NCBI GenBank assembly: GCA_007922225.1
Contig: ML680005.1
Location: 248,001 to 312,000 of the forward strand
Direction of reading: 5' to 3'
Length of the DNA stretch: 64,000 nt
Source: Emydura subglobosa
Lineage: Eukaryota; Chordata; Testudines; Chelidae
Shown here: piece after piece, positions 1 through 26,900 of the stretch
How positions within the stretch are numbered: position 1 is the stretch's first letter
Layout of the letters: every line of letters begins with the position of its first letter
Position numbers and translations under genes: made by a program
The notes under the pieces: model-generated
The model's database searches: none
Seen by the model: the letters and a program-made list of their open reading frames with translations, nothing else
What the model was told of the DNA's origin: nothing

Positions 1-1235
1 TTAGACCTATTGTTTTGTATGTATAGTTGGGATTATGTTTTCCAATGTGCATTACTTTGCATTTATCAGCATTGAATTTAATCTACCATTTTGTTGCCTA
101 GTCACTCAGTTTTGTGAGATCTCTTTGAAACTCTTCTCAATCAGCTTTGGACTTACCTATTTTGAGTAATATTGTATCATCTGCAAACTTTGCCACCTCA
201 CTGTTCACCCCCTTTTCCAGGTAATTTATGAATATATGGAACAGCAATGGTCCCGGTACAGATCCCTGGGGGATGCTGCTATTTACCTCTCTCCATTCTG
301 AAAACTGACCATTTATTCGTATCCTTTGTTTGCTATGTTATAATCCGTTACTGAGCTATGAGAAGACCCATGACTGCTTACTTTCCTTAAGAGCCTTTGG
401 TGAGGGACCTTGTCAAAGGCTTTCTGAAAGTCCAAGCACACTATATCCTCTGGATCACCCCTGTCCACATGTTTGTTGACCCTCCTCAAAACATTCTAGT
501 AGATTGTTGAGGCATGATTTCCCTTTACAAAAGCCGTGCTGACTCTTCCCCAACAAATTGTGTTCATCTATGTGACTGATAATTCTGTTCATTATTGTTT
601 CAACCAATTTGCTTGGTACTGAAGTTAGGCTTACCAGCCTGTAAGTGCCAGGATCACCTCTGGAGCCTTTTTAAAAACTGGTGTCACATTAGCTATCCTC
701 CAGTCATTTGGTGCAGAAGCTGATTTAAGTGATAAGTTACGTACCACAGTCAATAGTCCCACAATTCCTTATCTGAGTTCCTTCAAAACTCTTGGGTCAG
801 CACCATCTGGCCCTGGTGACTTACTACTGTATAATTTAGTGGTTTGTTCCAAAACTTCTTCTACGCACACCTGAGTCTGGGACAGTTCCTCGGCTTTGTC
901 ACCTAAAAGGAATGGCTCAGTTGTGGGAATCTCCCTCACATCCTCTGCAGTGAAGACTGATGCAAAGAATTCATTTAGCTTCTCTGAAATGGCCTTGTCT
1001 TCCTGGAGTGCTCCTTCAGCGCCTTGATCACCCACTGATTGTTTGGCAGGCTTCCTGCTTCTGATGTACTTAGATTTTTTTTTTTTCCTGTTTTTGTGTC
1101 TTTTGCTAGCTGCTCTTCAAATTATTTTTTGGCCTGCCTAATTATACTTTTACACTTGACTTGCCAGAGTTTATGCTCCTTTCTCCTTTCTTCACTGGGA
1201 TTTGATTTCGAGTTTGTAAAGGATGCCTTTTTGCC
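1..1235 (-). mobile_element. CR1-type LINE fragment, antisense, cut by window edge
   Basis: On the minus strand the sequence reads as CR1-type reverse transcriptase. A frame at 769-1035 contains SPGPDGADPRVLKEL, the usual start of the CR1 RT core. Sequence near 170-300 reads as degraded FADD and FNIFIN blocks. The 5' part (1080-1235) matches, in the same order, the region ahead of the RT in the plus-strand LINE at 60.4-61.0 kb. Many stops and frameshifts; not functional. It continues past the left edge. Confidence 0.85.
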
Positions 1236-1669
1236 TCTCATCCCAGGGTGTTGGTGGCCCTGGTCGATGTTGCTGCAGCATATAGAACAAGAGCAGAGTA
1301 GAAAGGCCTGGGCCCCAGGTAGTCTGGCTCTCCTCCTTCAGCCCTTCCTCCATGCTCCCTTCCCACAGCCTCCCTGGCCTCAGCGCTGTCCCTGTCCCTG
1401 GCCTTCCCAGGGTGACAGCACCCACACAGGGAGTACAGACACAGTGGTACTCTTGGATCACAGGCTCACGCTGTCTCTGGTGACATCCACAGTCAGCTCT
1501 CCGGTGCTTGGCACCGCTCTGTGTGCCTGCAAACAGGAGGAGTGGAGCCTCTGGGCAGGAGCTGGTGGAAGAGCAGGAGGGGGTGATGGTGAGGGAGTGG
1601 GATCTTGGACGAGGGCAGGTGTGGGGCTTAGGAAAAGGCTTGATCCCAGCTCGGGCTCAGGCCTTGATG

Positions 1670-1900
1670 TATGAATTTAGATGGACAAAAGGGGCTCCAA
1701 GAGTTAAATGTGTTAACACAACCCAGTCGCTGTTCAGCATCAAACAGTGTTAAACAAGGTTTGCAATTGGGCATACAGACAACTCAGCCTGCTTAGTACC
1801 ATGGCAAACACACACTTAAAAACCCTTTTAACCCTGTATTAAAGATACAGCAGCAGCAGAAGGAAATTCAGTGAAAGTATGAAATGTAAGATTTCCATTT
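1670..1900 (+). repeat. Dispersed repeat, copy 1 of 2
   Basis: The stretch with GGGGCTCCAAGAGTTAAATG, then CCCAGTCGCTGTTCAGCATC, then a run of ACCCTTTTAACCC-like sequence and AAAGATACAGCAG, recurs in the same order at 34070-34240 with substitutions. I do not recognise the family; the A/T-rich tail would fit an LTR or a short non-autonomous element. Confidence 0.5.
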
Positions 1901-4354
1901 TAACACTGGCCCTTTCCCATTAGCTGGAGATAATTTATATAAGAAAACCGCTCTGTCTGACAGTCTCTTAGATGCTATTAAAGATGGTAACTCCTGTCCT
2001 TCCAGGGCAAAAGAGGAGATAGTGGAAATGGGCTGGAGCAGTTGCTGTTATTGTTAAGGTCCAAGCCTGTTTCCTAGAGGGCAAAACAAGACAAATACAC
2101 ACAAAAGGGGAGAGGAAAGAACAGTAAAGAGAGAAAATGCAGTGTCTGTGTCTTGTATTGAGTCTCACCTGTAACCTCGCTGCTGGAAAAACACAGGCCC
2201 AGCACTTGGTGTGATCAGCCAGTCTGAAATGGGACAAACTTGTACCAGGAACAGGTTGTTTAGGGTATTGGTTTTAGCTGCCTCTTTCTGGTCACAGGCT
2301 CACGGCAGTGTTGCAAAATACAGAATCTTGGTCAGCTAAGCCAGACGCTTGTGAGACAGAAGGAATTCAGCAAGAGCTAGGAAAGAGGAAACAAGGGGAA
2401 GGAAAAGGAGAAAAGTCTCCCCTCTCAGGGGGTGGTTGGAATTTAGCCAAAGCCGGTGGAGGTGGCGTTGTTTTCTGGGTCCATTTCTCTGGCTCAGTCT
2501 GGGCAGAACGTTTCTCAGGATCAGGTGTCATGCTGAATCCCAGGGCCTCAGGAGCAGCAGGGATAGCAGCCAGGTTGCGCCTTCCTCTTCTATCATCTTC
2601 CAGCGGGCCAGCATTACGGTAGCCAGCTCTCTTCCCCGAAGCTGTTCTCGCTGCTGTAAGGCTCCAGAGGGGAGAGGTGGTGGACTAGCCCATCCTCTCG
2701 TTAGTTTGTCCACCAATTAGGCAGAAATTCCGATACACCCATTTTGGTGCATTGATTTCCAGTCTCACGCTGTTCTTGTTTACCAGGCATTATCTTAACA
2801 CAGTCTTTGAATTACACCAGGAGGCCTTTTTGTCTGGACTAATTCAGGTTCTCTGCCTCTTTCTTTTCCATCAGCATTTGCTGTTCTACATTATTGGGAC
2901 ATTTTATGAACTTTCACTCACTTTTCACGGCTGAGCTCTCACTTGGCTGCATTTGTAGGCCCAGTTATAGCGACAGGCCCCATTTTGATGGGCACAGTAC
3001 ACACCTCCCACCCAGAAATGTCAGATCCTTTCCTGAGCCTGGCTAATTCCTGGCTGCCAGGACGATGGGTTCCTCACATCCCAGCTACTGGATAGTGATT
3101 CCTGTTGCCTGTGTGAAATCTGCAGCCCTGCACCATGCCCCTTGCTCTTGGAGGACCCAGCCTGCCTCCTCTGCCCCATCAGGGTAACTTTGGTTAAGGC
3201 TGCCTAATTCAGAGGTTGCCGTCTTGCTCCTGGTAGCTGGTGCGTCCCTTGGTATCAGCGCTCTGCCTTGGCTCCAGCTGCTCAATCCTGGTTGGTAATG
3301 AGGCAGCCTGGCTCTTCCTCACATTCCTCACTCTCAGTTATTCCTGTAGCTAACATGGACACCTGGTGCAGGGCTGGCAGGGGAAGGGTGGGGTGGAGAG
3401 GGTCAGGCTGCAGCATGGGGGCTGCATGCAGGATGGGATAGCGAGGGGCTAGACTGCAGGGTTCAGAGCCTAGGCTGGGGTGTGGGTGGCAGGGGAGATG
3501 GCTACGGGGGGAGGTCAGGGGTGACCGTGTGGCTTGGAGGCAGGAAGGCAGGAGTTTGCTCTGCTAGGTCTGCTTCCTTGAGAGTTTTCCTGCCTAGGTT
3601 TGTGGTGTTTGCGGCCGAAGCAGAGAGCTCCTGGGTTTGCTGAGTGGCCGTGGGGTAGGGTGGGGTGGGGTGGAGTGGGGTCAGGCCTGCGGGAGAGCAG
3701 CCCCTGTGAGGAATGGCTGGTGTGGGTCGCTTGCCCATTAGCAAGTGTTTAGTTCAGCGTTTTAAATAATTGTGTCCTCAGAATGATATTTAAAATCCAT
3801 TTGGGAGGCAATGAGGCAGGAAAGTGCCTGTGCATTGTGATGACATCGCGCGGGAAGCACCAACATGCATATTACAAACTCATCACAGGGTAATTTACAC
3901 ACGCACCGCTCGTCTTCTCACACAATTTCTCCCCGATGCTGCTAATGTCCCTTCCCGATCGCAGGCTCTCCCGGCTCGACACTGAGCGGCATTTATTACC
4001 CGGCAGGCCAGCACCCAGTGCTGCCGTCGGCACCGAGGGAGCAGAGACCAGTGACCAGGGGTAGGGAAATGAGGGGGCAAGGACAGAGCAGGGTTAGGGG
4101 CCCACTGCTATGGCAGGAAAGGGAGGCTGTGGAATATGTACAGCGGATGCTAATGGCTCTGACATCCCCATTCACCAGTGCCCGCATCCTGAACCCCCCC
4201 CCCCCAAGTCTATTCAGGGCTCTGCCATGCACCTGAAGTGCTGCCTCTCTAGTGCTGCCCATGTTCCAGTGCCACCCCCCCCCTGCTGCTCCCTCTCCAG
4301 CCAAACAGGGCTGTGCCCATGCTTCAACCACTCGGTTGCCCCCAACCCTCCCCG

Positions 4355-4471
4355 GCTGACCAGATGTCCCAGTTTTACCAGGACAATCCCAATATTTGGG
4401 GCTTTTCCGTATATATTATTATTACCCCCACTCCCTGTCCCGATTTTTCACACTTGCTGTCTGGGCACTAC
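4355..4471. mobile_element. Short non-autonomous DNA element (MITE-like)
   Basis: Starts GCTGACCAGATGTCCCAGTT and ends TTGCTGTCTGGGCAC. The two ends are imperfect inverted repeats (CTGACCAGA against TCTGGGCA). The inside (AATATTTGGGGCTTTT, CCTGTCCCGATTTTTCAC) resembles a high-copy reptile repeat I know only by pattern. It lies about 130 bases upstream of an IQCA1L exon. Confidence 0.5.
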
Positions 4472-4599
4472 CCCAGCCAGTCAGTATAGAGCTGCACCTG
4501 TGTCCCAGGGACCCGTCCCGCTTGTGCTTCCCCTCCACCTCGGTCAGTGCAGGGGTTTTTCACGTTCCAGCTCTCCATCCTTCTGCTCCTCCCCTGCAG

Positions 4600-19917
<15,318 letters not shown>

Positions 19918-21207
19918 CGCTGGATGAGAAGCCTGCATCTTCCCCCACCTGGGCTTGTGCCCTGGGGCCTGTGGGGCAGGACAGCCTCATAAATCCAATG
20001 TATTCTTCGTCCTGCCCATCTGTGCAACAAGAAGAGTGTGCGTGCCTGGGAGTGAGCCTGGAGTGCACATGTGAGGCGAACCTGGGGGGCGGTGCTTGAG
20101 CTTGGGGGTGCGATGTCTATGCATGTGGGGTGAGCCTGGGTGGGTGTGTATATAGGAGCACATCTGCATGTGTACCCCGGAGGGAGGAGGTTGTGCACGC
20201 ATACAGGATGAGCAAGAGGGGTGCATGTGGGGTGAGCCAGAGCCAGGCTGCATCCTCCCAACCACGCCTTGAATGGCAATGGGGAGTGCATTGGTGATCT
20301 GCCCAGCCCTGGAGTGGCTGGGGGAGCCCTGCTGAGATCCAGGTCTAGGTCACTGCCCTCATGCAGCCCTGAGAGGGAAAAGCCTCCTGCCCCTGAGCCA
20401 GGCAGTTCTGCGCTGGACACACAGAGGCCTCCACTCCAACGAATGGGGGACAGCCTCTCCCTCCAGGGCTCTGGGCAGAGACTCTGCGGGACCCTGTGCT
20501 CAGCTCCAGGCAGCTCTGGGTCCCCTGTCCCTCTGGAGATGTGGGGATGGAAACACACAGGCCCCTGTGCTCTGCTTTTCCCCATGCACCCCGCCCTACC
20601 CTCAGACCTTGCACTCAGCTCAGGATCTCTCAGTCCTGAGACAGAAGGAGCTCCAGGAGCTGTGTAGCTGCCCGAGGGCGGCATGATGCGTGGGGACAGG
20701 CTGCAGAGCCCCGAGAAGGGAGAGGAGCTCAGTGTAGTACCAGAGATCTGACTGGGCAAAGGGCTGTGACTGAGCAAAGAGGAAGAACACCAGGGCACTG
20801 CTGCTTACTGGACGGTGTCACTGGGAGGCGGGGGGAGCCACATTGCTCCAGCCATTTAAACTGGATGAAGCTGTGGATAGCTCTGTATTTGCAGGAGGCA
20901 GGGGTGGGCGGTATAGTGGGTCAGGGCCGTCTTCTGTCCAGATTCCTGCTGTGGCAACATACATGGTTGGGTTTGCATCACGTTCTCTGCAGGGCAGGGA
21001 CTTACCTCGAGGTCACTGCCAGCACGTAACGGAGTGAATAGTGGGGAGGCAGCAAGGCAGAGACCAGATCTTCTTGGCTGCCTGGGGAGCTCCCCGTGGG
21101 GTTATGCCTCTCTCCACTCTGCATTCCCACTGGTCAATTGCAGTTGTTCAGAACTTCCCCAGGCAAACCTGGGATTTTCCCGCCATGAGGGGCCCAGACG
21201 TGGATTT

Positions 21208-21240
21208 TTTCATTATTATTATTATTATTATTTTATTATT
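21208..21240 (+). repeat. (ATT)n microsatellite
   Basis: TTTTTTCATT followed by about eight ATT units and then TTATTATTTT. Confidence 0.85.
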
Positions 21241-21489
21241 TTAAAGTTTGGGCAAAATCAGTTCATCCTATTTAGAGTTAAGTGGGGGCATGGAAGATAC
21301 GTCTGCTGCTGCTCCAGTCAGAGACGGGCTCAGGCACTCTCAATGTCTGGCTGTAGAAGCTCTGACTCAGCTGGTTTGTAGAACTCATGGAACCTTTAAA
21401 GACCATCCAGCTTTGAGAGAATCAGGTCAGTATGTGCCAGGTTCATACTTGCCTAGCAGCGCTTTCCTGTTTGACTTCTGAAAGACAAG

Positions 21490-22065
21490 GGGGGTGAGGT
21501 CATATCTTTGATTGGACCCTCTTCTGTTGGTGAGAGAGACCAGCTTTCAAGCTTACACAGAGCGCTTCAGCGCTGGGCAGGTCTGCACTTAAAACACTGC
21601 ATCAGCACAGCTGTGCCACTGTGAAGACGCTACATGCCTACATGAGAGCGTCTCCCGTCGGGGTGGTTAGTCCACCTCCCCACGAGGCAGTAGCTATGTC
21701 AATGGCAGAAGCTCCCTGTCGAGTTAGTGCTGTCTACACCGGGGATTAGGTTGGTAAAACTACACTGCTCCGAGGTATGCATTTTTCACACCCCTGTGAG
21801 ATGTAGTTACACCGCTACAGATCTCTGGTGTAGACCTGGCCTCAGAGTGTGACAGCGAAATACAAGCTGAACACAGTGTTTAGCGTAAGTAGTTAACACA
21901 CATTTCAAGGGACTCCCCAAAGTGAAATGAGCATGTTTCTAAGTGCTGAAGAAGAGCTCTGAGTAGCTTGAAAGCTGGTCTGTCTCACCAGCAGAAGTTG
22001 GTCCAATGAAAGATCTGACTTCATCCACCTTGTCTCTCTGATATCCTGGGACCAGCACAGCTTCA
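21490..22065. mobile_element. Foldback repeat with a second element nested in it
   Basis: The left arm (GGTCATATCTTTGATTGGAC, then GAGAGAGACCAGCTTTCAAG) is answered in reverse complement at 21955-22050 (CTTGAAAGCTGGTCTGTCTC, then GTCCAATGAAAGATCTGAC). Such long-armed non-autonomous elements are common in turtles. A single arm-like piece (GAGAGAGACCAGCTTTATTC) occurs near 44394. Confidence 0.7.
21575..21842. mobile_element. MITE nested in the foldback repeat
   Basis: Starts GGGCAGGTCTGCACTTAAAA and ends GTGTAGACCTGGCCT, inverted ends sharing CAGGTCT-CAC. The inside is largely palindromic: TTAGGTTGGTAAAACTACAC and GCATTTTTCACACCCCTGTG are answered by GTAGTTACACCGC. About 268 bp, no coding capacity. 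Confidence 0.65.
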
Positions 22066-22787
22066 CCTACACCTACACGTCATGCAGCCCTTTGCTGAAC
22101 GTGACTGCTCAAACTACTGCTATGGGTCTGTTTGGCTTCAAACGTGGGTTGCTTTACTGAGCTCACTGAGACTCAAAAATCAAGAGTAGTTTGGAGAAAA
22201 GAGGGCTCCAGGTCTGTAATTTGATGCAGAAACTTTTCGGTGATTCCTAGGGGCTGCTGTTCCCGTCTCACGATGGCTGGAGCAGCCTGAACAGTTTATT
22301 CAGTGTGTGGCATCCCAGCTAACGATGGCCATGAGCCCAGGAGGGCCTGACTCAGCCCCACTGGGTGTGGGAGCTGGCTGGCAGCTGAGCAGAGGCCCAG
22401 CCTAGCTCCTAGATGCTGACAGTTGCCGAGGCCAGCTCTCACACTCACCTTTTTACTTCAGAACAAACCAAGGAGAAATAAATGCAAAAAAATTACGTTC
22501 CTGCCCAGTGAGGCTGCAGAGCCAGGCCAGCCACACGGCCCAGCTGGGGATCCTTCCGCGGGAGAATGTCTGTGATTGTGGGAGCGTTGGTAGCTGCGCC
22601 CGGATGCCTGTGTCTCTCACCCTGAGCCAGGTCACTTTCTCTGAGGGGGCTGGTGTGATCCTAACCAAGCAGAAAAGCCCTTTAAAGCCCTGGTGGTTTC
22701 CATAGGAACCTCTCCCTTCTGAAGCAGCCGGGGAGAACTGGTTTCCTCCAGAGTAGGCCCCTTTCCTAGGGGTTTGGATACCACACA

Positions 22788-23002
22788 GAGAGGGGCTGTC
22801 CCTTCCCTGCCTTGGGGCAGAGGCCTCGGGGACCAAAGGGCTGGGGTTCCCAGAGGGGTTGCCTGAGAGCCCCATAGAGAGGGGCTGTCCCTTCCCTGCC
22901 TTGGGGCAGAGGCCTCGGGGACCAAAGGGCTGGGGTTCCCAGAGGGGTTGCCTGAGAGCCCCATAGAGAGGGGCTGTCCCTTCCCTGCCTTGGGGCAGAG
23001 GC
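22788..23002. repeat. 89-bp tandem repeat, about 2.4 copies
   Basis: GAGAGGGGCTGTCCCTTCCC starts at 22788, 22877 and 22966, exactly 89 bases apart. The first two full units are almost identical through CCTCGGGGACCAAAGGGCTG; the third is cut short. High identity implies a recent duplication. Confidence 0.9.
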
Positions 23003-23479
23003 TCTGTGCACAGTCCCCACATTCCCTGGGCCTTTCCCTGCCACATTCCACTGCCCCCCATCTGACCTGCTCCCTGCCAACCTCTCTTCCCACGCCTTCC
23101 CAGCCCCACCGCCCGGGGCCAGGGCCTCTGCCCCAGGTGCATTAACCACACTGTCCCAACTGAGTCTTGCTCTGGTGTTTCCTGCCCAGGGGAGCCTCTC
23201 CCTGGGCTCCTGCAGGACCCTCACTACTCTGATACTCAGGTGATAAAGGAGAGCAGGTTAACCCTGCCTTTGTGCTCCCCCCCCCACACAGTTTGCTGCT
23301 CCCTCATTACACCACCTCTGCAGTGAGATCTGGGCCAGGACCTGCGTCTGCTCAAAGCACATTTCTAGGTGCTGTGTGCATGACTCCTCCGTCCCTGCAC
23401 CCACTGCCCAGGGACAGAGGGAAAGCCAGGGAGAGCGAGCTGTCAGTTGCCTCACCCTTGCCCCCCCTGCCATAGTGAC

Positions 23480-23660
23480 ACCAGCTGCAGCAGCTGAGGA
23501 TAAACACTCAGGCAGTGGGTGCTGCCAGGAACGCTATTTATAAAGGCTGAGTCAGGCCTGTGCCTGAGCCCAACCAGCCAGTCCTGAGCAGCCCACCAAG
23601 GACACACCACTAAGCCAGGAGCTCTGGGGCAAAAGCAGCAGCCAATTGTCACTTTATAAA
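23480..23660 (+). promoter_or_regulatory. ASB10: Putative ASB10 promoter: paired E-boxes and TATA/MEF2-like site
   Basis: Two CAGCTG E-boxes lie at 23482-23487 and 23491-23496. CTATTTATAAAGG at 23534-23546 is both a good TATA box and close to the MEF2 consensus CTAWWWWTAG. It sits about 140 bases before the ATG at 23688, leaving a short 5' UTR. A second TTTATAAAG lies near 23652. ASB10 is known to be expressed in muscle, among other tissues; a muscle-type promoter is inference from motif spacing. Confidence 0.55.
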
Positions 23661-23687
23661 GCCAAGGCTTACCCTGTGCGTCTCCCC

Positions 23688-23994
23688 ATGACGGGCTACA
23701 GCTGCTCGTCCAGTTCTTCTGCACTACAGCTGGACGAGGAGCTGCTGGGCAGGTGGAAGCATACCAGGCGCATGGGTTCCTGCCACCACCAAGGCCTGCC
23801 TGCCCCAAACCCTGGGGGCCGGGGATTCCGGAGCAGCCGCCTGGAGCCAATTGAGTGCCGGGATGTGCTGGTGCAGAATGCACTCTTCACTGGGGACCTG
23901 GAGGCGGTGCAGAAGCATTTCACTGAGAGCGCTGCCATCAACCTCATCATTGAGTCCAAGGGTGACGAGCTGCGGTGGACCAGCCGGAAATTTG
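23688..23994 (+). CDS. ASB10: ASB10 exon 1
   Basis: Starts [20 protein letters not shown] and ends with a helix pair ([31 protein letters not shown]) that looks like a degenerate first ankyrin-type unit. Donor TTTG/GTGAGA at 23995; ends in phase 1. Confidence 0.85.
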
Positions 23995-26900
23995 GTGAGA
24001 GCCAGCTCCTAGGGGACAGACTGCTTGGCAGGTGGAGGCTGTTGTGGGGAGAGGGAGTGCTGGGGGGCTGTTAAATGGGTGGAATTACTGGGGAGGGTGA
24101 CAGGTGCAGAGGAAGTGCTGGGGGTGGAGGGTGTCCAAGGGAAGAGAGTCCTGGAGGGATGTGTCGGGGACAGAGGGAGTGCCAGATGGTAATGGGGGGA
24201 AGGAGGGTGCTCTGGGGTGGTAACATAAAGTTCATTGTTTGGTTTGATATCCAGCCCGGGTCTCCCACCCCATCCCAGTCTCTCAGGCTACGTCTACACT
24301 ACAAGCTGGGAGTATGACTCCCCTGCTTGTGCACACATGCTCACACTAGCTCTCAAAGAGCTAGCGTGAGTGTAAATAGCAGTGTGGCCACAGTAGCACT
24401 GGTGGCAGCTGTGCCAAGAGCATACCCGCTGGTTTCAGGTGGGTTAGTTCCTTTGTGGCTCAGCCGTGCCTCTGCTGCCACTACTACTACTACACTGCTC
24501 TTGAGACGCGAGCTTGATGGATGATGGCCAGTATTTCCAGTGCTGTTGTCCTAGGAGTGGATTTCGTGCGAGGGTATCACAGGATCCGGGGGCATTAATA
24601 GAATATACTTGTTCCTGGGCAATATTCAGATACCCCCGCTTGGATGTAGGTAGGAGGAAATGTGGATCTTGGTGAGCAGCTCTTGAGGCCTCATAGATGC
24701 CTCTGCCTCTGCCATGCAAGGTGCCAGAAAGGAAGTCCTGTGCTATGCCCCAGCCTTCAAACAGTCTCCTAGATGGAACCCCTTCAGTGGGCCAGGGCCC
24801 ACCCTTTCCCAAAGGGCAGATCATGTGTTCCCAAGGACTTCCAGCAAGCCTTGTTTCTTTCCAGTGAGTCCAGTGGAGATCCGATGCCAGAGAGACAGAG
24901 GCGTTCCCTTCGTAGGGAGCAATGCAATCAGGCAGTGTCTGTGTGAGGCAAGACAGGCTTTTTAAAACAAGAGAGCATTTATTAGTCACCTGGCATACAG
25001 CATCAGGAGGTCTTTAGGTTAGACCGGGACCAGGAGGTTAAGACAGAGGCCATATTGATGGAAGGCAGGGTTTCACCATTCTCTGATTCTCTGAGGTCCA
25101 TCTTCTCTCTGTCCCTGTGTTTTTTTAGGGCTTGTCTGGATGAAGAGTTAGTGTGCAGCAAGTGAGGGTGTAAACCTACAATGCTGTAGCGTGCCGCACA
25201 CTAACAGTCTAAGTGGACCTTGCTGCCACACACCAGAAGTTTCCTAGTACACTTTGCTCTTCCTCTCTGTGAAATGTGTCCTTGGACAATATTTAGATAG
25301 CCCTGCCAGATGTGGGTGGGAGGACGTGTCGACCCAGGGAGGCTAGTGTTCTGTAGCTTTGCATCCCAACGTGCTTTGCACTAACTGCTTGTCTGGACAA
25401 GCCTTGGTTTCTGTCCTTGCATGTTCTCAGCGGCAGCCTGTCCTTAAAACCAGTCTGTTCATACCTTGTGCTCCTGACACAGCCATGCTGTGTTCACATG
25501 GCCTCAGCTTCCTAGAGTTAGGTGTTAATGTCTGGTCACCGATGCTTCCATTGTCTCGTTAGTGGCTTCCATTCAGCCATGTTGCTTCCAGCCTAGACAA
25601 ATCTAGTGGTTTCATGTCCCAAAAAACTAGCCCTCACCTCCTTTGTCCCAGGGAGAAAATTAACTTTTCTGCCTGCTGGCTAGCAACATCTCATACAGGG
25701 GTTCTCAAACGTCTTTTGCTGGGATCCCCTTTGAAAATATTTGAGGCTGTGACGCATTCCCCCCCTTTTCCCCCGCAAAGATTGATGATGTCCCCATGCC
25801 ATGTCACCCTTACCAGCATGCGCGGGGGCTGACAACTCGTGATCCCCCATAATAACCTCACGACCCCTTGAGGGGGTCACAGTCCCCAGTTTGAGAGCCC
25901 CTGATCTAGTGGATAGATACAGGGTCATACATATTGGTCATAAACATATTACAAAACCCCTGGTTCACCACATCAGGTTATCAGGCAGTAATGCCCCAAA
26001 AGGACAAAGGACTGCTGCAGTGAACCTGAAGGAGTGTTTAACGCTACACATTTCCAGGCAGTGTTGCTGTTTAGCAAAACTCTGTTTCAAGCTGGGGGGA
26101 ATTCTGGGTAAGAGCAATTAATGTGACTGACCAGGACGTGCAGCTAGTGAAAAACCAGACCATGGGGCCAATGTCGTTGGTGTCTCAAGTCTCTCATGGG
26201 GCAGAGGTCAAGAGCTGTGATGTGGTCCAGTCAGTAAAAGAGCTAGGGGCTGACTTGAGAGAAGCAGCCAAGGAAGACTGAAAGGAAGCAAAGAACAACT
26301 GCTCTTACGGTGTGATAGTGTGTTCTCCTGCACTAATGAAGGGCCTGCGAGTCGTGAGTGGACGCAGCATCAGACTGTGCTTACACTGAGAGTGTTCCTG
26401 TGAGGCAGCCCCCGCGTCAGATCCCCTGACAAATCAGGGAGCAGGGATTTGGCCACTCACATGTTCCTGGAATGCCAGCCGGGAATAGCATGGGCCCACC
26501 CCGTCAATGTGACAGTGTGTCTAAGGTCACATTGCATGTGGGACCATAGAATCACAGAAGATCAGGGTTGGAAGGGATCTCAGGAGGTATATAGTCCAAC
26601 CCCCTGCTCAAAGCAGGACCAACCCCGACTAAATCATCCCAGCCAGGGCTTTGTCAAGCCAGGCCTTAAAAACCTCTCAGGATGGAGATTCCACCACCTC
26701 CCCAGGTAACCCATTCCAGTGCTTCACCACCCTCATAGGGAAAAAGATTTTCCTAATATCCAACCTAGACCTCCCCCACTGCAACTTGAGACCATTGGTC
26801 CTTCTTCTGTTATCTGCCACCACTGAGAACAGCCTAGCTCCATCCTCCCTGGAACCCCCTTTCAGGTAGTTAAAGGCAGCTATCAAATTCCCCCTCACTC

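Larger units (their letters stand above)
1236..4599. other. Non-coding stretch upstream of first visible IQCA1L exon
   Basis: No exon could be supported here, although the missing N-terminal IQCA1L exons should lie in this direction. It holds a dispersed repeat (1670-1900), G-rich simple sequence near 3650-3685, a C-homopolymer near 4192-4206, a small inverted-terminal element (4355-4471) and an AT-rich block near 3740-3990 that could be a conserved non-coding element. Short open frames lack homology I recognise and splice context. Confidence 0.5.
19918..23470. other. Intergenic region between IQCA1L and ASB10
   Basis: No gene recognised. It contains G/T-rich low-complexity sequence (20040-20260), an ATT microsatellite (21205-21240), a foldback repeat with a nested MITE (21490-22065) and an 89-bp tandem repeat (22788-23002). 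Antisense open frames of up to 350 codons near 19746-20798 have no homology I can see and are a by-product of GC-rich sequence. Confidence 0.5.
23995..26543. other. ASB10 intron 1, left part: foldback elements, no exon
   Basis: Contains MITE-like sequence from 24288, a second MITE-like block at 25126-25415, a hAT-like element at 25696-25903 and a 60-base similarity pair (24607-24668 with 25268-25330). The part at 25910-26540 is unassigned; it might be the lost gag side of the Ty3/gypsy remnant further right, but I could not show this. Confidence 0.45.

Noticed and set aside
1236..4599. IQCA1L N-terminal exons with the IQ motif
   Set aside because: I looked for IQ-type code and for acceptor-donor pairs in phase, and found none that I could support.
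22453..23224. Antisense open frames of 150-232 codons near 22.5-23.2 kb
   Set aside because: Repeated EASAPRQGRDSPS-like phrases come from the 89-bp tandem repeat.
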